A stretch of DNA of 64,000 bases, taken from contig DESZ01000006.1 of NCBI GenBank assembly GCA_002361485.1, positions 124,001-188,000 of the forward strand, written 5' to 3'. The stretch is from Cyanobacteria bacterium UBA3301 (GTDB lineage: Bacteria > Cyanobacteriota > Vampirovibrionia > Gastranaerophilales > Gastranaerophilaceae). A program made the translations under genes and the position numbers. Below are positions 16,580 through 25,175 of the stretch, one piece after another. The notes beneath the pieces are model-generated. The model saw only the letters and a program-made list of their open reading frames with translations. It had not been told where the DNA came from and did no database searches. Positions within the stretch are counted from its first letter, which is position 1. Each line of letters begins with the position of its first letter.

Positions 16580-17923
16580 CTATTCTTCTTTTATATATAC
16601 AGTTTCATAGCGATAAGCTTCAAAAGTATCCGAGAAATAATCAGCACTTAATCCGGCTTTTACCTTTAATGAATTTAAAAATTCTGTTTTATCAGGTAAT
16701 TGTTCCCAGACAGAAGGCAAATAAACCGCCTGAAAATCGCCATCCCTAATTATAATTCCGTCTTTATTCGGTACGATTTTATTCAATAAATCCTGTTCCC
16801 CATCAAATTCAATAGCTTTTGGAGCAGTCAGAATGGAAATTGAAACCTTTAAATCATTTAATTCATCTTCTGTTACGGGATTGAATCTGTAATCATTAAA
16901 TGCGGAGTCCTTAGAATGCGCTATTAAGTCATTTATCAAAGGTTGATGAGCAATAATTGAACCGATACAACCTCTTAATCTTCCGAATTTTTCCAAAGTA
17001 ACAAAGCATGCACCAAATTCATCCAATACTTGCGGATAATTAACTGTTACGTTTGTTGATTTTATTTTTGATTCAATTACCAGATGCACAAGAGAAATTA
17101 AAGCATCAGAATAATATTTTTTTATAAATTGGTTTTTATCGCCTTCATATAAAAACCAGCAGCCATAGCCTACAACTCTTGATTTATCCTCCGTAACCTC
17201 TGCTGAGTTTGTCATATCAATTCTTATTAATGAAAAGCCTTTACGATTTGCAAAATCTACCAAACCTGCTATACCCAATGCGCCGCACGCCTGATCGTAT
17301 CTAAACCCGCTTAACTCGCCTGTTTCAATCATTTGAGCTGTAGTATTGTCAAGTTTTTTTGCTTCTTCATCCGTTAAAAAATGACTTAAATCGGAAGATA
17401 TTATAAAACCGTTTTCAGGATCTTGGTAATATTCTTCTATTATTTGCCCTACTACTTCAAAATTTTCGCGTCCTATTAAAATCGGTACAATATTGACATC
17501 ATTAAACACGCTTTGAATAATTGGTATTTGAATTTCTATTGAGTGTTCAGGTTCATGCGCATCATCATTAAAATTTGCCCCGTAATTTTGCGCGATATCG
17601 TCACATATTACCTGATTTATAGGGATTTCGCCTAACGGTGTTTGCCATTTGTCATAACCTGTTAAAGCCAACCCTTCAAAACCTACGGCATGCGCAGGTG
17701 CAAAGATAAAAAGGTTTTTAATATTTTTATCAAGCTGATTTATTCCTTCATAAGCCAAACGCCCCGAAAAAATCAGCCCTGCATGCGGAACAATAACCGC
17801 ACGAGCAGATAACTCATAATAATTTTTATTGGCATTTTTAAAGCCTTCAATAAGGTTTATTAATTCCTCTTTATCGGCAGGATAAAAACTTCCTGCAATT
17901 GATGAATCTTTTATTTTCTCCAT
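16580..17923 (-). CDS. MEMO-AMMECR1 fusion (AmmeMemoRadiSam B+A)
   Basis: A ~447-residue two-domain protein. The N-terminal ~260 residues are a MEMO domain (SIAGSFYPADKEELI, VPHAGLIFSGRLAYEG, FAPAHAVGFEG, ISSDLSHFL), with the His and Asp residues that in MEMO1 surround a metal/redox centre. The C-terminal ~170 residues are an AMMECR1 domain (FGACFVTLEKFGRLRGCIGS, SAFNDYRFNPVTEDEL, VSISILTAPKAI). These are components B and A of the AmmeMemoRadiSam system, here fused, and the radical SAM component is divergently transcribed 21 nt away. The system is thought to modify a substrate still unknown. I chose the ATG at 17923 over one at 17956 because it fits the family's start; it has no ribosome site but has a -10 box 6 nt upstream. 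Confidence 0.9.
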   Translation of the reverse strand: MEKIKDSSIAGSFYPADKEELINLIEGFKNANKNYYELSARAVIVPHAGLIFSGRLAYEGINQLDKNIKNLFIFAPAHAVGFEGLALTGYDKWQTPLGEIPINQVICDDIAQNYGANFNDDAHEPEHSIEIQIPIIQSVFNDVNIVPILIGRENFEVVGQIIEEYYQDPENGFIISSDLSHFLTDEEAKKLDNTTAQMIETGELSGFRYDQACGALGIAGLVDFANRKGFSLIRIDMTNSAEVTEDKSRVVGYGCWFLYEGDKNQFIKKYYSDALISLVHLVIESKIKSTNVTVNYPQVLDEFGACFVTLEKFGRLRGCIGSIIAHQPLINDLIAHSKDSAFNDYRFNPVTEDELNDLKVSISILTAPKAIEFDGEQDLLNKIVPNKDGIIIRDGDFQAVYLPSVWEQLPDKTEFLNSLKVKAGLSADYFSDTFEAYRYETVYIKEE

Positions 17924-17928
17924 AACAG

Positions 17929-17938
17929 TATTATAATA
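17929..17938. promoter_or_regulatory. Shared palindromic -10 box of two divergent leaderless genes
   Basis: TATTATAATA is a perfect palindrome that contains TATAAT on both strands: 17932-17937 on plus, 7 nt before the radical SAM ATG, and 17930-17935 on minus, 6 nt before the MEMO ATG. On the minus strand a TTGATA lies 15 nt further upstream (17951-17956). No ribosome-binding site fits in the 21-nt gap, so both mRNAs should be leaderless and the two initiation events would exclude each other. Confidence 0.65.
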
Positions 17939-17944
17939 TTTTTT

Positions 17945-18961
17945 ATGAAATATCAAAATATATTACAAAACGGCAAAGTTCAGTGTACAATATGTCCTCG
18001 AAATTGTATTTTATCGTATGGACAGGAAGGCTTTTGTCATGTCAGAAAAAATAAGAATGGAGAAATTGTGTTGACAACATACGGTTTTAACACCGGACTT
18101 GCTATAGACCCGATTGAGAAAAAACCGTTATATCAATTTTATCCGACAAGCGGGGTTCTTTCTTTCGGAACTTTGGGTTGTAATATGGGTTGTTTGTTTT
18201 GTCAAAATTGGCATATTTCAAAATCCAAAGCTGATGTATCGTCCTTAAACAAAAATACCCCACAAGAAATTGTAGAGATTGCGAAACAATATAACTGCAA
18301 AAGCGTTGCATTTACATACAACGACCCGATAATATTTTTTGAATATGCGATAGACACAGCTAAATTATGTCAAACTCATGGGATAAAAACAGTCGCAGTC
18401 ACATCAGGATTCATAAACCCTGAACCTGCAAAGGAGTTTTTTCAATATATGGATGCTGCAAATATTGATTTAAAAGGATTTAGTGAAGAATTTTATAAAA
18501 AAAACTGTCTTGCAAAGTTGCAGCCCGTCCTCGATACAATCGAATATGTGGTAAAAGAAACTCCATGTCATGTAGAATTGACCACCCTTTTAATAGAAGG
18601 CGAAAACGATTACGATGAAATGATTAAAAATGAATGTGAGTGGATAATTACACATCTTGGGGATAGTATTCCGCTTCATTTTAGTGCATTTTTCCCTCAA
18701 TACAAATTTGACAAAAAAAGTGCAACAAAATTTGAAACACTTTTGCGAGCTTATGATATAGCAAAAGAAGTCGGACTAAAATACGTTTATACGGGGAATT
18801 TAACCAATACCGAAACCTCAACAACGTATTGCAGGAATTGTAATGAAGCTGTCATATTAAGGAACGGTTACCATTTGCTTGAATACAATATTGACAAATA
18901 CGGCAGATGCAAGTTCTGCCAAGTTCCCGTTGACGGAGTATACGAAAAAGCCGACAAATAA
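17945..18961 (+). CDS. amrS: AmmeMemoRadiSam radical SAM enzyme
   Basis: A 338-residue radical S-adenosylmethionine enzyme. It begins with a zinc-ribbon-like CTICPRNCILSYGQEGFCHV, then the 4Fe-4S cluster motif CNMGCLFCQNW (CxxxCxxC), a GLAIDPIEKKPLYQF segment typical of the AmmeMemoRadiSam subfamily, and a C-terminal CRNC...CKFC cysteine pair set. It uses reductively cleaved SAM to start a radical reaction on an unidentified substrate, together with the divergently encoded MEMO-AMMECR1 fusion. The gene has no ribosome site and its ATG lies 7 nt after TATAAT, so it is probably leaderless. Its terminator overlaps the stop codon. Confidence 0.92.
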   Translation: MKYQNILQNGKVQCTICPRNCILSYGQEGFCHVRKNKNGEIVLTTYGFNTGLAIDPIEKKPLYQFYPTSGVLSFGTLGCNMGCLFCQNWHISKSKADVSSLNKNTPQEIVEIAKQYNCKSVAFTYNDPIIFFEYAIDTAKLCQTHGIKTVAVTSGFINPEPAKEFFQYMDAANIDLKGFSEEFYKKNCLAKLQPVLDTIEYVVKETPCHVELTTLLIEGENDYDEMIKNECEWIITHLGDSIPLHFSAFFPQYKFDKKSATKFETLLRAYDIAKEVGLKYVYTGNLTNTETSTTYCRNCNEAVILRNGYHLLEYNIDKYGRCKFCQVPVDGVYEKADK

Positions 18962-18981
18962 ATTTGTAGGCTTCTTTTTTT
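18948..18981 (+). terminator. Terminator overlapping the amrS stop codon
   Basis: AAGCCGACAAAT (18948-18959) pairs with ATTTGTAGGCTT (18962-18973) with one mismatch, followed by a T-run. The stop codon TAA is within the loop, so the last codons form part of the terminator stem. Confidence 0.8.
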
Positions 18982-19492
18982 ATAAAATTTCAACCATTTC
19001 GCTTTCTGGTTTTGACTCCGTATGTCTTGGAGACGGTTTTGCATCATCTGACGGATATCCCGTTGGAAATAATCCGACAATATCATATTCTTTCATCTGT
19101 GGAAACTGCTCTTGCAATTTTGCAGGGTCAAAATATCCCACCCAGGTTGTACCTAAACCTAAGTCATGAATTTCAAGCATCATGTGCGTTGCAACAATTG
19201 TTGCGTCAATTTCACTAAATATTTTATTATCAAAAGGTCTTACCCAACCGTTTTCTTTTGAAGCACCAACGGCAAAAATTGTTTGTGCTTTAAATGTATA
19301 ATTTGTTGCTTTTGCGACTTTTGCAACACTTTCAGGAGTATTCATTACCCAGATTTTTACAGGCTGCGCGTTGACTGCCGTTGGCGCTGCCATACCAACC
19401 TCTATTATTTTATCGATTTTATCCTGCTCGACTTTTTTGTCAGAAAACATTCTGCAAGAATATCTTTCGTGTGCCAATTCTGTAAAGCTCAT
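18980..19492 (-). CDS. Nitroreductase family protein
   Basis: A ~170-residue flavin-dependent oxidoreductase of the nitroreductase family. It shows the FMN-binding RYSCRMFSD near the N-terminus, MAAPTAVNAQPVKIWV for the second flavin contact, and the C-terminal GLGTTWVGYF ... VGLFPTGYPSD segment with the usual G-x-P. It reduces nitro compounds, quinones or flavins with NAD(P)H; the real substrate cannot be told. The ATG at 19492 is chosen because AGGAGG lies eight bases upstream; an upstream in-frame ATG at 19513 lacks this. It converges with amrS and shares the terminator region. Confidence 0.88.
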   Translation of the reverse strand: MSFTELAHERYSCRMFSDKKVEQDKIDKIIEVGMAAPTAVNAQPVKIWVMNTPESVAKVAKATNYTFKAQTIFAVGASKENGWVRPFDNKIFSEIDATIVATHMMLEIHDLGLGTTWVGYFDPAKLQEQFPQMKEYDIVGLFPTGYPSDDAKPSPRHTESKPESEMVEIL

Positions 19493-19624
19493 AACATATC
19501 CTCCTATTTTCATATTATTATAACATTATTTTTTTTATTTTTAATACGCCCGTTTTTGACATTCACACATGCTATGAATAATATGTAATCGATTTTATAA
19601 AAACAATTTATGTTTCTCTATCCC

Positions 19625-19653
19625 ATCTGCCGCATGTGCTCTCTGCGGCAGAT
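19625..19653. repeat. 9-bp inverted repeat downstream of the helicase gene
   Basis: ATCTGCCGC (19625-19633) and GCGGCAGAT (19645-19653) are perfect complements with an 11-nt loop. On the plus strand a T-run follows at ~19660, but the gene it would serve, uvrD-type on minus, lacks a U-tract after the hairpin, so its direction is unclear. Confidence 0.5.
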
Positions 19654-19674
19654 TCCTCCTTTTTTTAGGAAAAA

Positions 19675-21672
19675 TTATTCTATATCCCAAAGTTCCAAAA
19701 TATCATCAGGAATATTATCCAAAAATCTTGACGGTTTTGATAATACCATATGCATTGAATAATCATACATATCAACAGGATAGGTAATATATAAATTATT
19801 TTTTGCGCGTGTTGCGGCGACATACATCAAACGTAATTCCTCGTCCATTTCTTCTTCCGAATTAAAAGAATATGCGCTCGGGAATCTTCCGTCAACCGCG
19901 CCAATTATAAATACACTGTCCCATTCCAAACCTTTTGCGGAATGTATGGTAGAAATCGTTAATGCATCATCGTCTGAATTATTTTTATACATACCTTCAA
20001 CACTGGCATCAGGAGGCTCGAGAGCCATATCGCTTATAAAATCCTCAAGATTTGAATATTGGGTCGATAAATATTGAAAATGTTCTAAATCCTTTTCCCT
20101 TTTTGAAAAATCATCATATTTATCTTTCAAAATCGGACGATAGTAATGTATAATTTCTTCAACAATTTCCGAAGGCTTTTTGGTTGCAATTTTTGAACGC
20201 TCTTTATCTAAAACTTTTAATAACGGTGCAAGACTGTTCATTTTATTTGACGGCAAAAGCTTTATATCAGGATTAAAATTCCCTTTGATTACGGGAATTA
20301 TATTATTAACCGCAGAATTTCCGATTCCTCTTAATAATAGCAAAATTCTCGTTAAGCTTATGACATCATCAGGATTCACAAGGACTCTTAAATGTGCCGC
20401 AATATCTTTTATATGCGCAGTTTCCATAAATTTCGGACCGCCGACTTTGCGAAAAGGTATTGCGCGTTTTGACAATTCTATTTCTAAAGAATAAGACATC
20501 CTTGCATTTCTTGCCAAAACACAGATATCACCCAATTCAACATCTTCATCCAACAATTCCAGTATGCGCTGGCAGATAAATTCTGCTTCCATTTGAGTAT
20601 TTTTAGCACAAATTAAAGCAGGCTTAACAGGTGAAACTATTTCAGAAAATAATTGTTTGTCATATTTTTCCTTTGCCTTGCCGATAATTGTATTTGTTAA
20701 TTCCAAAATATTTTGAGTACTTCTGTAATTTTGCTCAAGTTTTATAATCTTTGTATTATCAAATAATTTCGGAAAATCAAATATATTTTTATAATTAGCA
20801 CCGCGAAAAGCGTAAATACTCTGAGCATCATCTCCAACTGCCATAATATTTTTATGAACCGATGCCAAAAGTTTTATCACATCAGCCTGAAGCGTATTTG
20901 TATCTTGGTATTCATCAACCATTATGTATTTGTATTCACCCGAAATTTTTTGCCTTAAACCTTCGTTATTTTCAAGCAAAAGTTTTAAATACAAAAGTAA
21001 ATCATCATAATCAAGTATTGAATTCTCGCGCTTATAAACTACATATGCTTTGTGCACTTCTATAATTTTGTCAATGCAATGCTCAAACTGCGGAAACTCA
21101 TTTTCTATAATAATTTTTGTCGGAGTTTCTTTATTAACGCTTTTGGAATACATATCAAGAAGAGTTGATTTTTTAGGAAATCGTTTTTCTTTTTTGGGAA
21201 ACATCTGTCCGACAATGTGATTTATTACATCTTCGCAATCGCTTCTGTCCATAATTGTATAATTATTTTTTAATTTTAGGGCAGATGCGTATTTTCTTAA
21301 AATAATATTTGCAAAAGAGTGAAAAGTTCCGCCGGCGACACGTTCACAACGATTATCCAAAACAAGCGTCGCGCGGGAAAGCATTTCGTGAGCGGCTTTT
21401 TTTGTAAAAGTTAAAAGCAAAATATTTTCAGGAGCTACACCGTCTTCAATAAGTCTTGCAACACGATAAGTTAAAGTCTTTGTTTTCCCCGAACCTGCTC
21501 CTGCTATGACAAGTAATGCCCCTTCATTTGACATAACGGCTTCCAGTTGTTTGGAATTAAGTTCTTGTTCATAATTTATTTTATAATTTGTTTTTTGAGG
21601 TGCGCGTTTTTTCAGCACATATTTTTTATGTGCAGGTTGTTTCTTATCAGTTATTTCAACCTCGTTTGCCAT
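19675..21672 (-). CDS. UvrD/PcrA-family DNA helicase
   Basis: A 665-residue superfamily 1A 3'-5' DNA helicase. Motifs in order: Q-motif NSKQLEAVMS, Walker A AGAGSGKTKTL (~57), LLLTFTKKAAHEML, motif II VDEYQDTN, motif III GDDAQSIYAFRGA, motif IV LEQNYRST, motif V TIHSAKGLEWDSVF and motif VI MYVAATRAKNNLYI. It is shorter than PcrA/UvrD (~720 or more) and ends soon after motif VI, so the C-terminal RNA-polymerase-binding tail is missing. It likely works in repair or restart of replication. AAAGG precedes the ATG, and a small 49-residue gene ends 6 nt upstream, probably in the same transcript. Confidence 0.9.
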   Translation of the reverse strand: MANEVEITDKKQPAHKKYVLKKRAPQKTNYKINYEQELNSKQLEAVMSNEGALLVIAGAGSGKTKTLTYRVARLIEDGVAPENILLLTFTKKAAHEMLSRATLVLDNRCERVAGGTFHSFANIILRKYASALKLKNNYTIMDRSDCEDVINHIVGQMFPKKEKRFPKKSTLLDMYSKSVNKETPTKIIIENEFPQFEHCIDKIIEVHKAYVVYKRENSILDYDDLLLYLKLLLENNEGLRQKISGEYKYIMVDEYQDTNTLQADVIKLLASVHKNIMAVGDDAQSIYAFRGANYKNIFDFPKLFDNTKIIKLEQNYRSTQNILELTNTIIGKAKEKYDKQLFSEIVSPVKPALICAKNTQMEAEFICQRILELLDEDVELGDICVLARNARMSYSLEIELSKRAIPFRKVGGPKFMETAHIKDIAAHLRVLVNPDDVISLTRILLLLRGIGNSAVNNIIPVIKGNFNPDIKLLPSNKMNSLAPLLKVLDKERSKIATKKPSEIVEEIIHYYRPILKDKYDDFSKREKDLEHFQYLSTQYSNLEDFISDMALEPPDASVEGMYKNNSDDDALTISTIHSAKGLEWDSVFIIGAVDGRFPSAYSFNSEEEMDEELRLMYVAATRAKNNLYITYPVDMYDYSMHMVLSKPSRFLDNIPDDILELWDIE

Positions 21673-21678
21673 ATAAGA

Positions 21679-21828
21679 TTAACCTTTTTTCTTCATATTT
21701 TCAGGATGAGCGGAATTTGACAAAATAATTTCATAAAACTCATTTTTGTCAATATTTACCCCCATAGTTTTAGTATCGCAATACTTTTTCTTTTTCTTAT
21801 TTAACAGTTTTTTATAATCACCGCTCAT
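21679..21828 (-). CDS. Small basic protein, 49 residues
   Basis: A short minus-strand gene beginning MSGDYKKLLNKKKKKYCDTK and ending NSAHPENMKKKG. It is strongly lysine-rich and has one cysteine and no hydrophobic stretch. It ends 6 nt before the helicase start, so the pair would be co-transcribed. There is no ribosome site; a TATATT box lies 6 nt before the ATG (21835-21840), so the transcript may be leaderless. The function is unknown, and without a homolog the call rests on position and the promoter. Confidence 0.4.
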   Translation of the reverse strand: MSGDYKKLLNKKKKKYCDTKTMGVNIDKNEFYEIILSNSAHPENMKKKG

Positions 21829-21908
21829 ATAAACAATATAGCATAAAAGTATTCTTATGTATTATGCACATCCTAAATTAACAAATCTTTAAAACTGCTT
21901 TTGCATAC

Positions 21909-21937
21909 TTGCAAATAAAAAATGTTTATTATACTAT
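21909..21937 (+). promoter_or_regulatory. Promoter upstream of rplS
   Basis: TTGCAA (21909-21914), a 17-nt spacer and TACTAT (21932-21937). The first 17 nt, TTGCAAATAAAAAATGT, are identical to the promoter of tRNA-Lys at 37652. A leader of about 100 nt follows before rplS. Confidence 0.65.
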
Positions 21938-22044
21938 CAAAATGCAAACGTGCGTTGCGTGGATTTTTATGTGGAAAGAATCCTTTAAGCGCAATTAAGG
22001 AATTGTATAAGTAGCATTATTGAAATATAAAGGAAAGCAGAAAA

Positions 22045-22401
22045 ATGAATAATCCTGTAATTGATGAATTAGAAAAAGAATATTTAAAAAGCGAATTGCC
22101 TACATTTAATGCAGGTGATACCGTTAAAGTATTCGTAAAAATCGTTGAAGGTAATAAAGAAAGAATTCAGGCATTTGAAGGTACTATTATTAAAATGCAC
22201 GGTTCAGGCTTAAATAAAACTATTACCGTAAGAAAAGTATTCCAAGGTGTTGGTGTAGAACGTGTATTCTTAATCAACTCCCCTAGAATTGACAGAATTG
22301 AAGTATTAAGACGCGGTGACGTTAAACGTTCTAAATTGTATTACTTAAGAGAACGTTCAGGCAAAGCAACTCGTATTAAGGAAAAAATTGAAAAAAAATA
22401 A
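22045..22401 (+). CDS. rplS: 50S ribosomal protein L19
   Basis: A 118-residue L19 of the large subunit, which sits at the subunit interface. It matches the family along its whole length: FNAGDTVKVFVKIVEGNKER, IQAFEGTIIKMHGSG, TVRKVFQGVGVERVFL, then SPRIDRIEVLRRGDVKRSKL and YYLRERSGKATRIKEK. AAAGGAAAG precedes the ATG. The end overlaps the start of the RbgA GTPase gene by 14 nt, which couples a ribosomal protein to a 50S assembly factor, a logical pairing. The leader (~21938-22044) may hold control elements, but no defined one is visible. Confidence 0.97.
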   Translation: MNNPVIDELEKEYLKSELPTFNAGDTVKVFVKIVEGNKERIQAFEGTIIKMHGSGLNKTITVRKVFQGVGVERVFLINSPRIDRIEVLRRGDVKRSKLYYLRERSGKATRIKEKIEKK

Positions 22402-23242
22402 GACACATATACATTGGTATCCGGGGCATATAGCTAAAGCGGAAAAAAGACTTAAAGAACAGCTTTCTTTAGTTGATGCCGTGATAGAAGTTGTAGATGC
22501 CAGAATACCAATATCAAGCAGATATGACAATATTACGGGACTTCTAAACGGGAAGCCCCGTTTTTTGTTGATTAATAAATCCGATTTGGTTGATTTAAAA
22601 GAACTTGAAAAATTCATCAATTATTTAAAACAAGAAACACAAACTTCCGTTATCCCGACAACCTCAAAAAATTCAAAAGATTTAAATATAATAGTAAAAG
22701 AAGCTATTCGACTTTCTGAGCCGAAAATTCAAGCTCTTATGGCAAAGGGACTATTAAGACGCCCTGCAAGAATTATGGTAGTCGGACTTCCAAATGTAGG
22801 AAAATCAAGCATAATTAACAAACTTACCCGTTCATCAAAAACAAAAACAGGTGCAAAAGCCGGAGTAACAAGACAACAACAATGGGTCAGAATAAATCCG
22901 CAATTAGAATTGCTTGATACTCCCGGAATTATTCCAATGAAGCAAGAAGACCAACAAAGAGCAAATAAACTTGCTTTTGTAAACTCAATAGGTGATAATG
23001 CATATTCAAACGAACCCGTTGCAAGAGAACTTTTAAATACCTTATCAGACCTTCAAAAAAACGATTTTAAACAATATTATAATATTGATTCATGTGATGA
23101 ACTCTCTATTGAAAATATTGCATCGTCAAGAAAATGGCTTACATCAGGCAGCGAACCCGATATTGAGAGAACCGCGGGGTACATTCTTCGCGATTTTCGC
23201 GAAGGCAAAATCGGAAAATTCATATTAGATACTATCGAATAA
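22388..23242 (+). CDS. rbgA: Ribosome biogenesis GTPase RbgA/YlqF
   Basis: A 284-residue circularly permuted GTPase that promotes late 50S assembly. The motif order G4-G5-G1-G3 is visible: LINKSDLVD (~57), then VVGLPNVGKSSIINKL (~135) as Walker A, then LLDTPGIIP. The N-terminus HIHWYPGHIAKAEKRLKEQL is the YlqF signature. The start is a TTG at 22388 inside rplS, with AAGGA five bases upstream; no other start fits. Translation is probably coupled to rplS. The C-terminus (GYILRDFREGKIGKF) matches the family. Confidence 0.94.
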   Translation: MKKNKTHIHWYPGHIAKAEKRLKEQLSLVDAVIEVVDARIPISSRYDNITGLLNGKPRFLLINKSDLVDLKELEKFINYLKQETQTSVIPTTSKNSKDLNIIVKEAIRLSEPKIQALMAKGLLRRPARIMVVGLPNVGKSSIINKLTRSSKTKTGAKAGVTRQQQWVRINPQLELLDTPGIIPMKQEDQQRANKLAFVNSIGDNAYSNEPVARELLNTLSDLQKNDFKQYYNIDSCDELSIENIASSRKWLTSGSEPDIERTAGYILRDFREGKIGKFILDTIE

Positions 23243-23245
23243 TTT

Positions 23246-23800
23246 TTATTTTTTACCAATATCAAAATCTTCCGGAGGCTCTGTCGGCTTATATAGTCTT
23301 CGGCTGCGAACCGAAGATTCAAGTATAGACCTTAAATCACGACGAATCATTTGACGATTTAAATTAGTTCTCATCAATTTTGGCCCGCTAACATTTGCAT
23401 TAACATTACCCATACCTGAAATTTCAGCTTTTTTGAGTCTTTTCTTTTTGGAAGTTTGAGAAACATCTGAATCATCATCACCTTCATCAATACCTTCTTC
23501 AAGAAGTTTATATATTTCCATCAAATCATTTATTATTGATGTTGCTGCAAGCCATCTTCTAACATACCTTTCATCAGGTCCTAAACTGCCATCCGTTCTT
23601 GAGGAGTCGTTCAAGTTATACGTCGCTTCAGATATCCCGATTCTTATTATTATATGCGGATAATTTATTGCAGGATCCATTATAAGTTTCAAATTATTAT
23701 ACTTCGCTACGTTGATAGAGCCTGCATTGTGAGCATCTTCCTGTTGTCTTATGATTGATTCCTGTAATTTTACCGCTAATTCGTGTAATGTATTTGCCAT
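23246..23800 (-). CDS. Hypothetical protein in the motor-protein operon
   Basis: A 184-residue protein not recognised. It begins MANTLHELAVKLQESIIRQQ (helical), followed by IIIRIGISEATYNLND, WLAATSIINDLMEIYKLLEE, an acidic linker (EGIDEGDDDSDVSQ), a lysine patch, and a basic C-terminus (NRQMIRRDLRSILESSVRSR). No signal peptide or membrane segment. AAAAGGAAAA precedes the ATG. It is the last gene of the operon MotA-like, MotB-like, UPF0210, this gene, with 12 nt after the UPF0210 stop. Its ordered-disordered-basic layout could fit a regulatory or adaptor role; this is only a guess. Confidence 0.65.
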   Translation of the reverse strand: MANTLHELAVKLQESIIRQQEDAHNAGSINVAKYNNLKLIMDPAINYPHIIIRIGISEATYNLNDSSRTDGSLGPDERYVRRWLAATSIINDLMEIYKLLEEGIDEGDDDSDVSQTSKKKRLKKAEISGMGNVNANVSGPKLMRTNLNRQMIRRDLRSILESSVRSRRLYKPTEPPEDFDIGKK

Positions 23801-23812
23801 TCTATTTTCCTT

Positions 23813-25174
23813 TTAATTATTTAAACTATGAATCGGAGCAGGAATACGTCCGCCTCTGTTCACAAAAGCTTCCGAGCTCAAACTGCTGACAGGCATAATT
23901 GGCGCCTCTCCAAGTAAACCGCCAAAAGAAACACTGTCACCGATATTTTTACCAACCGCAGGGATAATTCGCACAGCCGTTGTTTTTTTATTTATCATTC
24001 CAATCGCCATTTCATCCGCAATAATACCAGCAATGGTTGCTCTTGAAGTATCTCCAGGTATTGCAATCATATCCAACCCGACGGAACAAACCGAAGTCAT
24101 AGCTTCAAGTTTATTTATACACAGATAACCTTTTTGTGCTGCCTCAATCATGCCCGCATCTTCCGAAACAGGTATAAACGCTCCCGACAAACCGCCGACA
24201 TGAGAGCTTGCCATAACTCCGCCCTTTTTTACAGCGTCATTCAACATTGCCAGTGCTGCCGTTGTACCGTGAGCACCCGCATGTTCTAAACCCATTGCCT
24301 GAAAAATTCCCGCTACACTGTCTCCAACCGCAGGTGTTGGCGCTAAAGATAAATCTATTACTCCAAAAGGGATTCCTAGTTTTTGCGATAATTTACGACC
24401 GATTAATTCACCTGTTGATGTAATCTTATATGCAATTTCTTTTATCTTATTTGCAAGTTCACTCATATTTGAATCTTTTGGCAGCGCATCAACTGCCGCT
24501 CTTACAACGCCCGGACCGGAAACCCCGACATTTAAAGCACATTCCGGCTCGCCGATTCCGCAGAAAGCACCGGCCATAAAAGGATTATCCCCCGGAGCGT
24601 TACAAAATACTACAAGCTTTGCTGCGCCTATACTATCGTCATCTTTAGTCAACTCTGCCGATTGCTTAACTATCTCAGACATCTTCAAAATAGCATCCAT
24701 ATTAATACCGGCTTTTGAAGAAGCAACATTTACTGATGCACAAACCCGCTGCGTCTGTGCTAATGCTTGAGGAATACTCTCGATAAGCAACTTATCTCCT
24801 TTTGTCATCCCTTTTTCTACCAACGCTGAAAAACCGCCGATAAAGTTTACTCCGACATCTTTTGCTGCCTCATCCAATGTTTTGGCAATCTTCACATAAT
24901 CAGGATTTATACAAGCTTCACCTATTAAAGAAACAGGTGTAACAGCAATGCGTTTATTTATTATAGGTATAGAATATTCTTCAGCCAACTCATCTGCATA
25001 AGAAACAAGATTTTTCGCATACTTTTTTATTTTATTATATATATTTTCACAAACCTTATCGCAATCTTCACTTATGCAATCTCTCAAACTCAACGATAAA
25101 GTAACAGTCCTGATATCAAGATTGTACAACTTTATCATATTTATAGTTTCCAATATATTATTTACATCAATCAT
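23813..25174 (-). CDS. UPF0210/PFL-family protein (DUF711)
   Basis: A 453-residue protein of the UPF0210 family. The N-terminal LDIRTVTLSLSLRDCI, the central RIAVTPVSLIGEA, the LVVFCNAPGDNPFMAGAFCG segment, the GVSGPGVVRAAVDAL loop, and FGVIDLSLAPTPAVGDSVAG all match. A crystal structure from the family shows a fold related to pyruvate formate-lyase, without proven activity. Its start (25174) is one base after the stop of the MotB-like gene, so translation is coupled. It is odd to find it in an operon with ion-channel motor proteins. Confidence 0.9.
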   Translation of the reverse strand: MIDVNNILETINMIKLYNLDIRTVTLSLSLRDCISEDCDKVCENIYNKIKKYAKNLVSYADELAEEYSIPIINKRIAVTPVSLIGEACINPDYVKIAKTLDEAAKDVGVNFIGGFSALVEKGMTKGDKLLIESIPQALAQTQRVCASVNVASSKAGINMDAILKMSEIVKQSAELTKDDDSIGAAKLVVFCNAPGDNPFMAGAFCGIGEPECALNVGVSGPGVVRAAVDALPKDSNMSELANKIKEIAYKITSTGELIGRKLSQKLGIPFGVIDLSLAPTPAVGDSVAGIFQAMGLEHAGAHGTTAALAMLNDAVKKGGVMASSHVGGLSGAFIPVSEDAGMIEAAQKGYLCINKLEAMTSVCSVGLDMIAIPGDTSRATIAGIIADEMAIGMINKKTTAVRIIPAVGKNIGDSVSFGGLLGEAPIMPVSSLSSEAFVNRGGRIPAPIHSLNN

Positions 25175-25175
25175 C

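Noticed and set aside
17945..17956. Start of the MEMO fusion at 17956, inside amrS
   Set aside because: It would add eleven residues unlike the family and overlap the divergent gene; the ATG at 17923 matches the family start and promoter.
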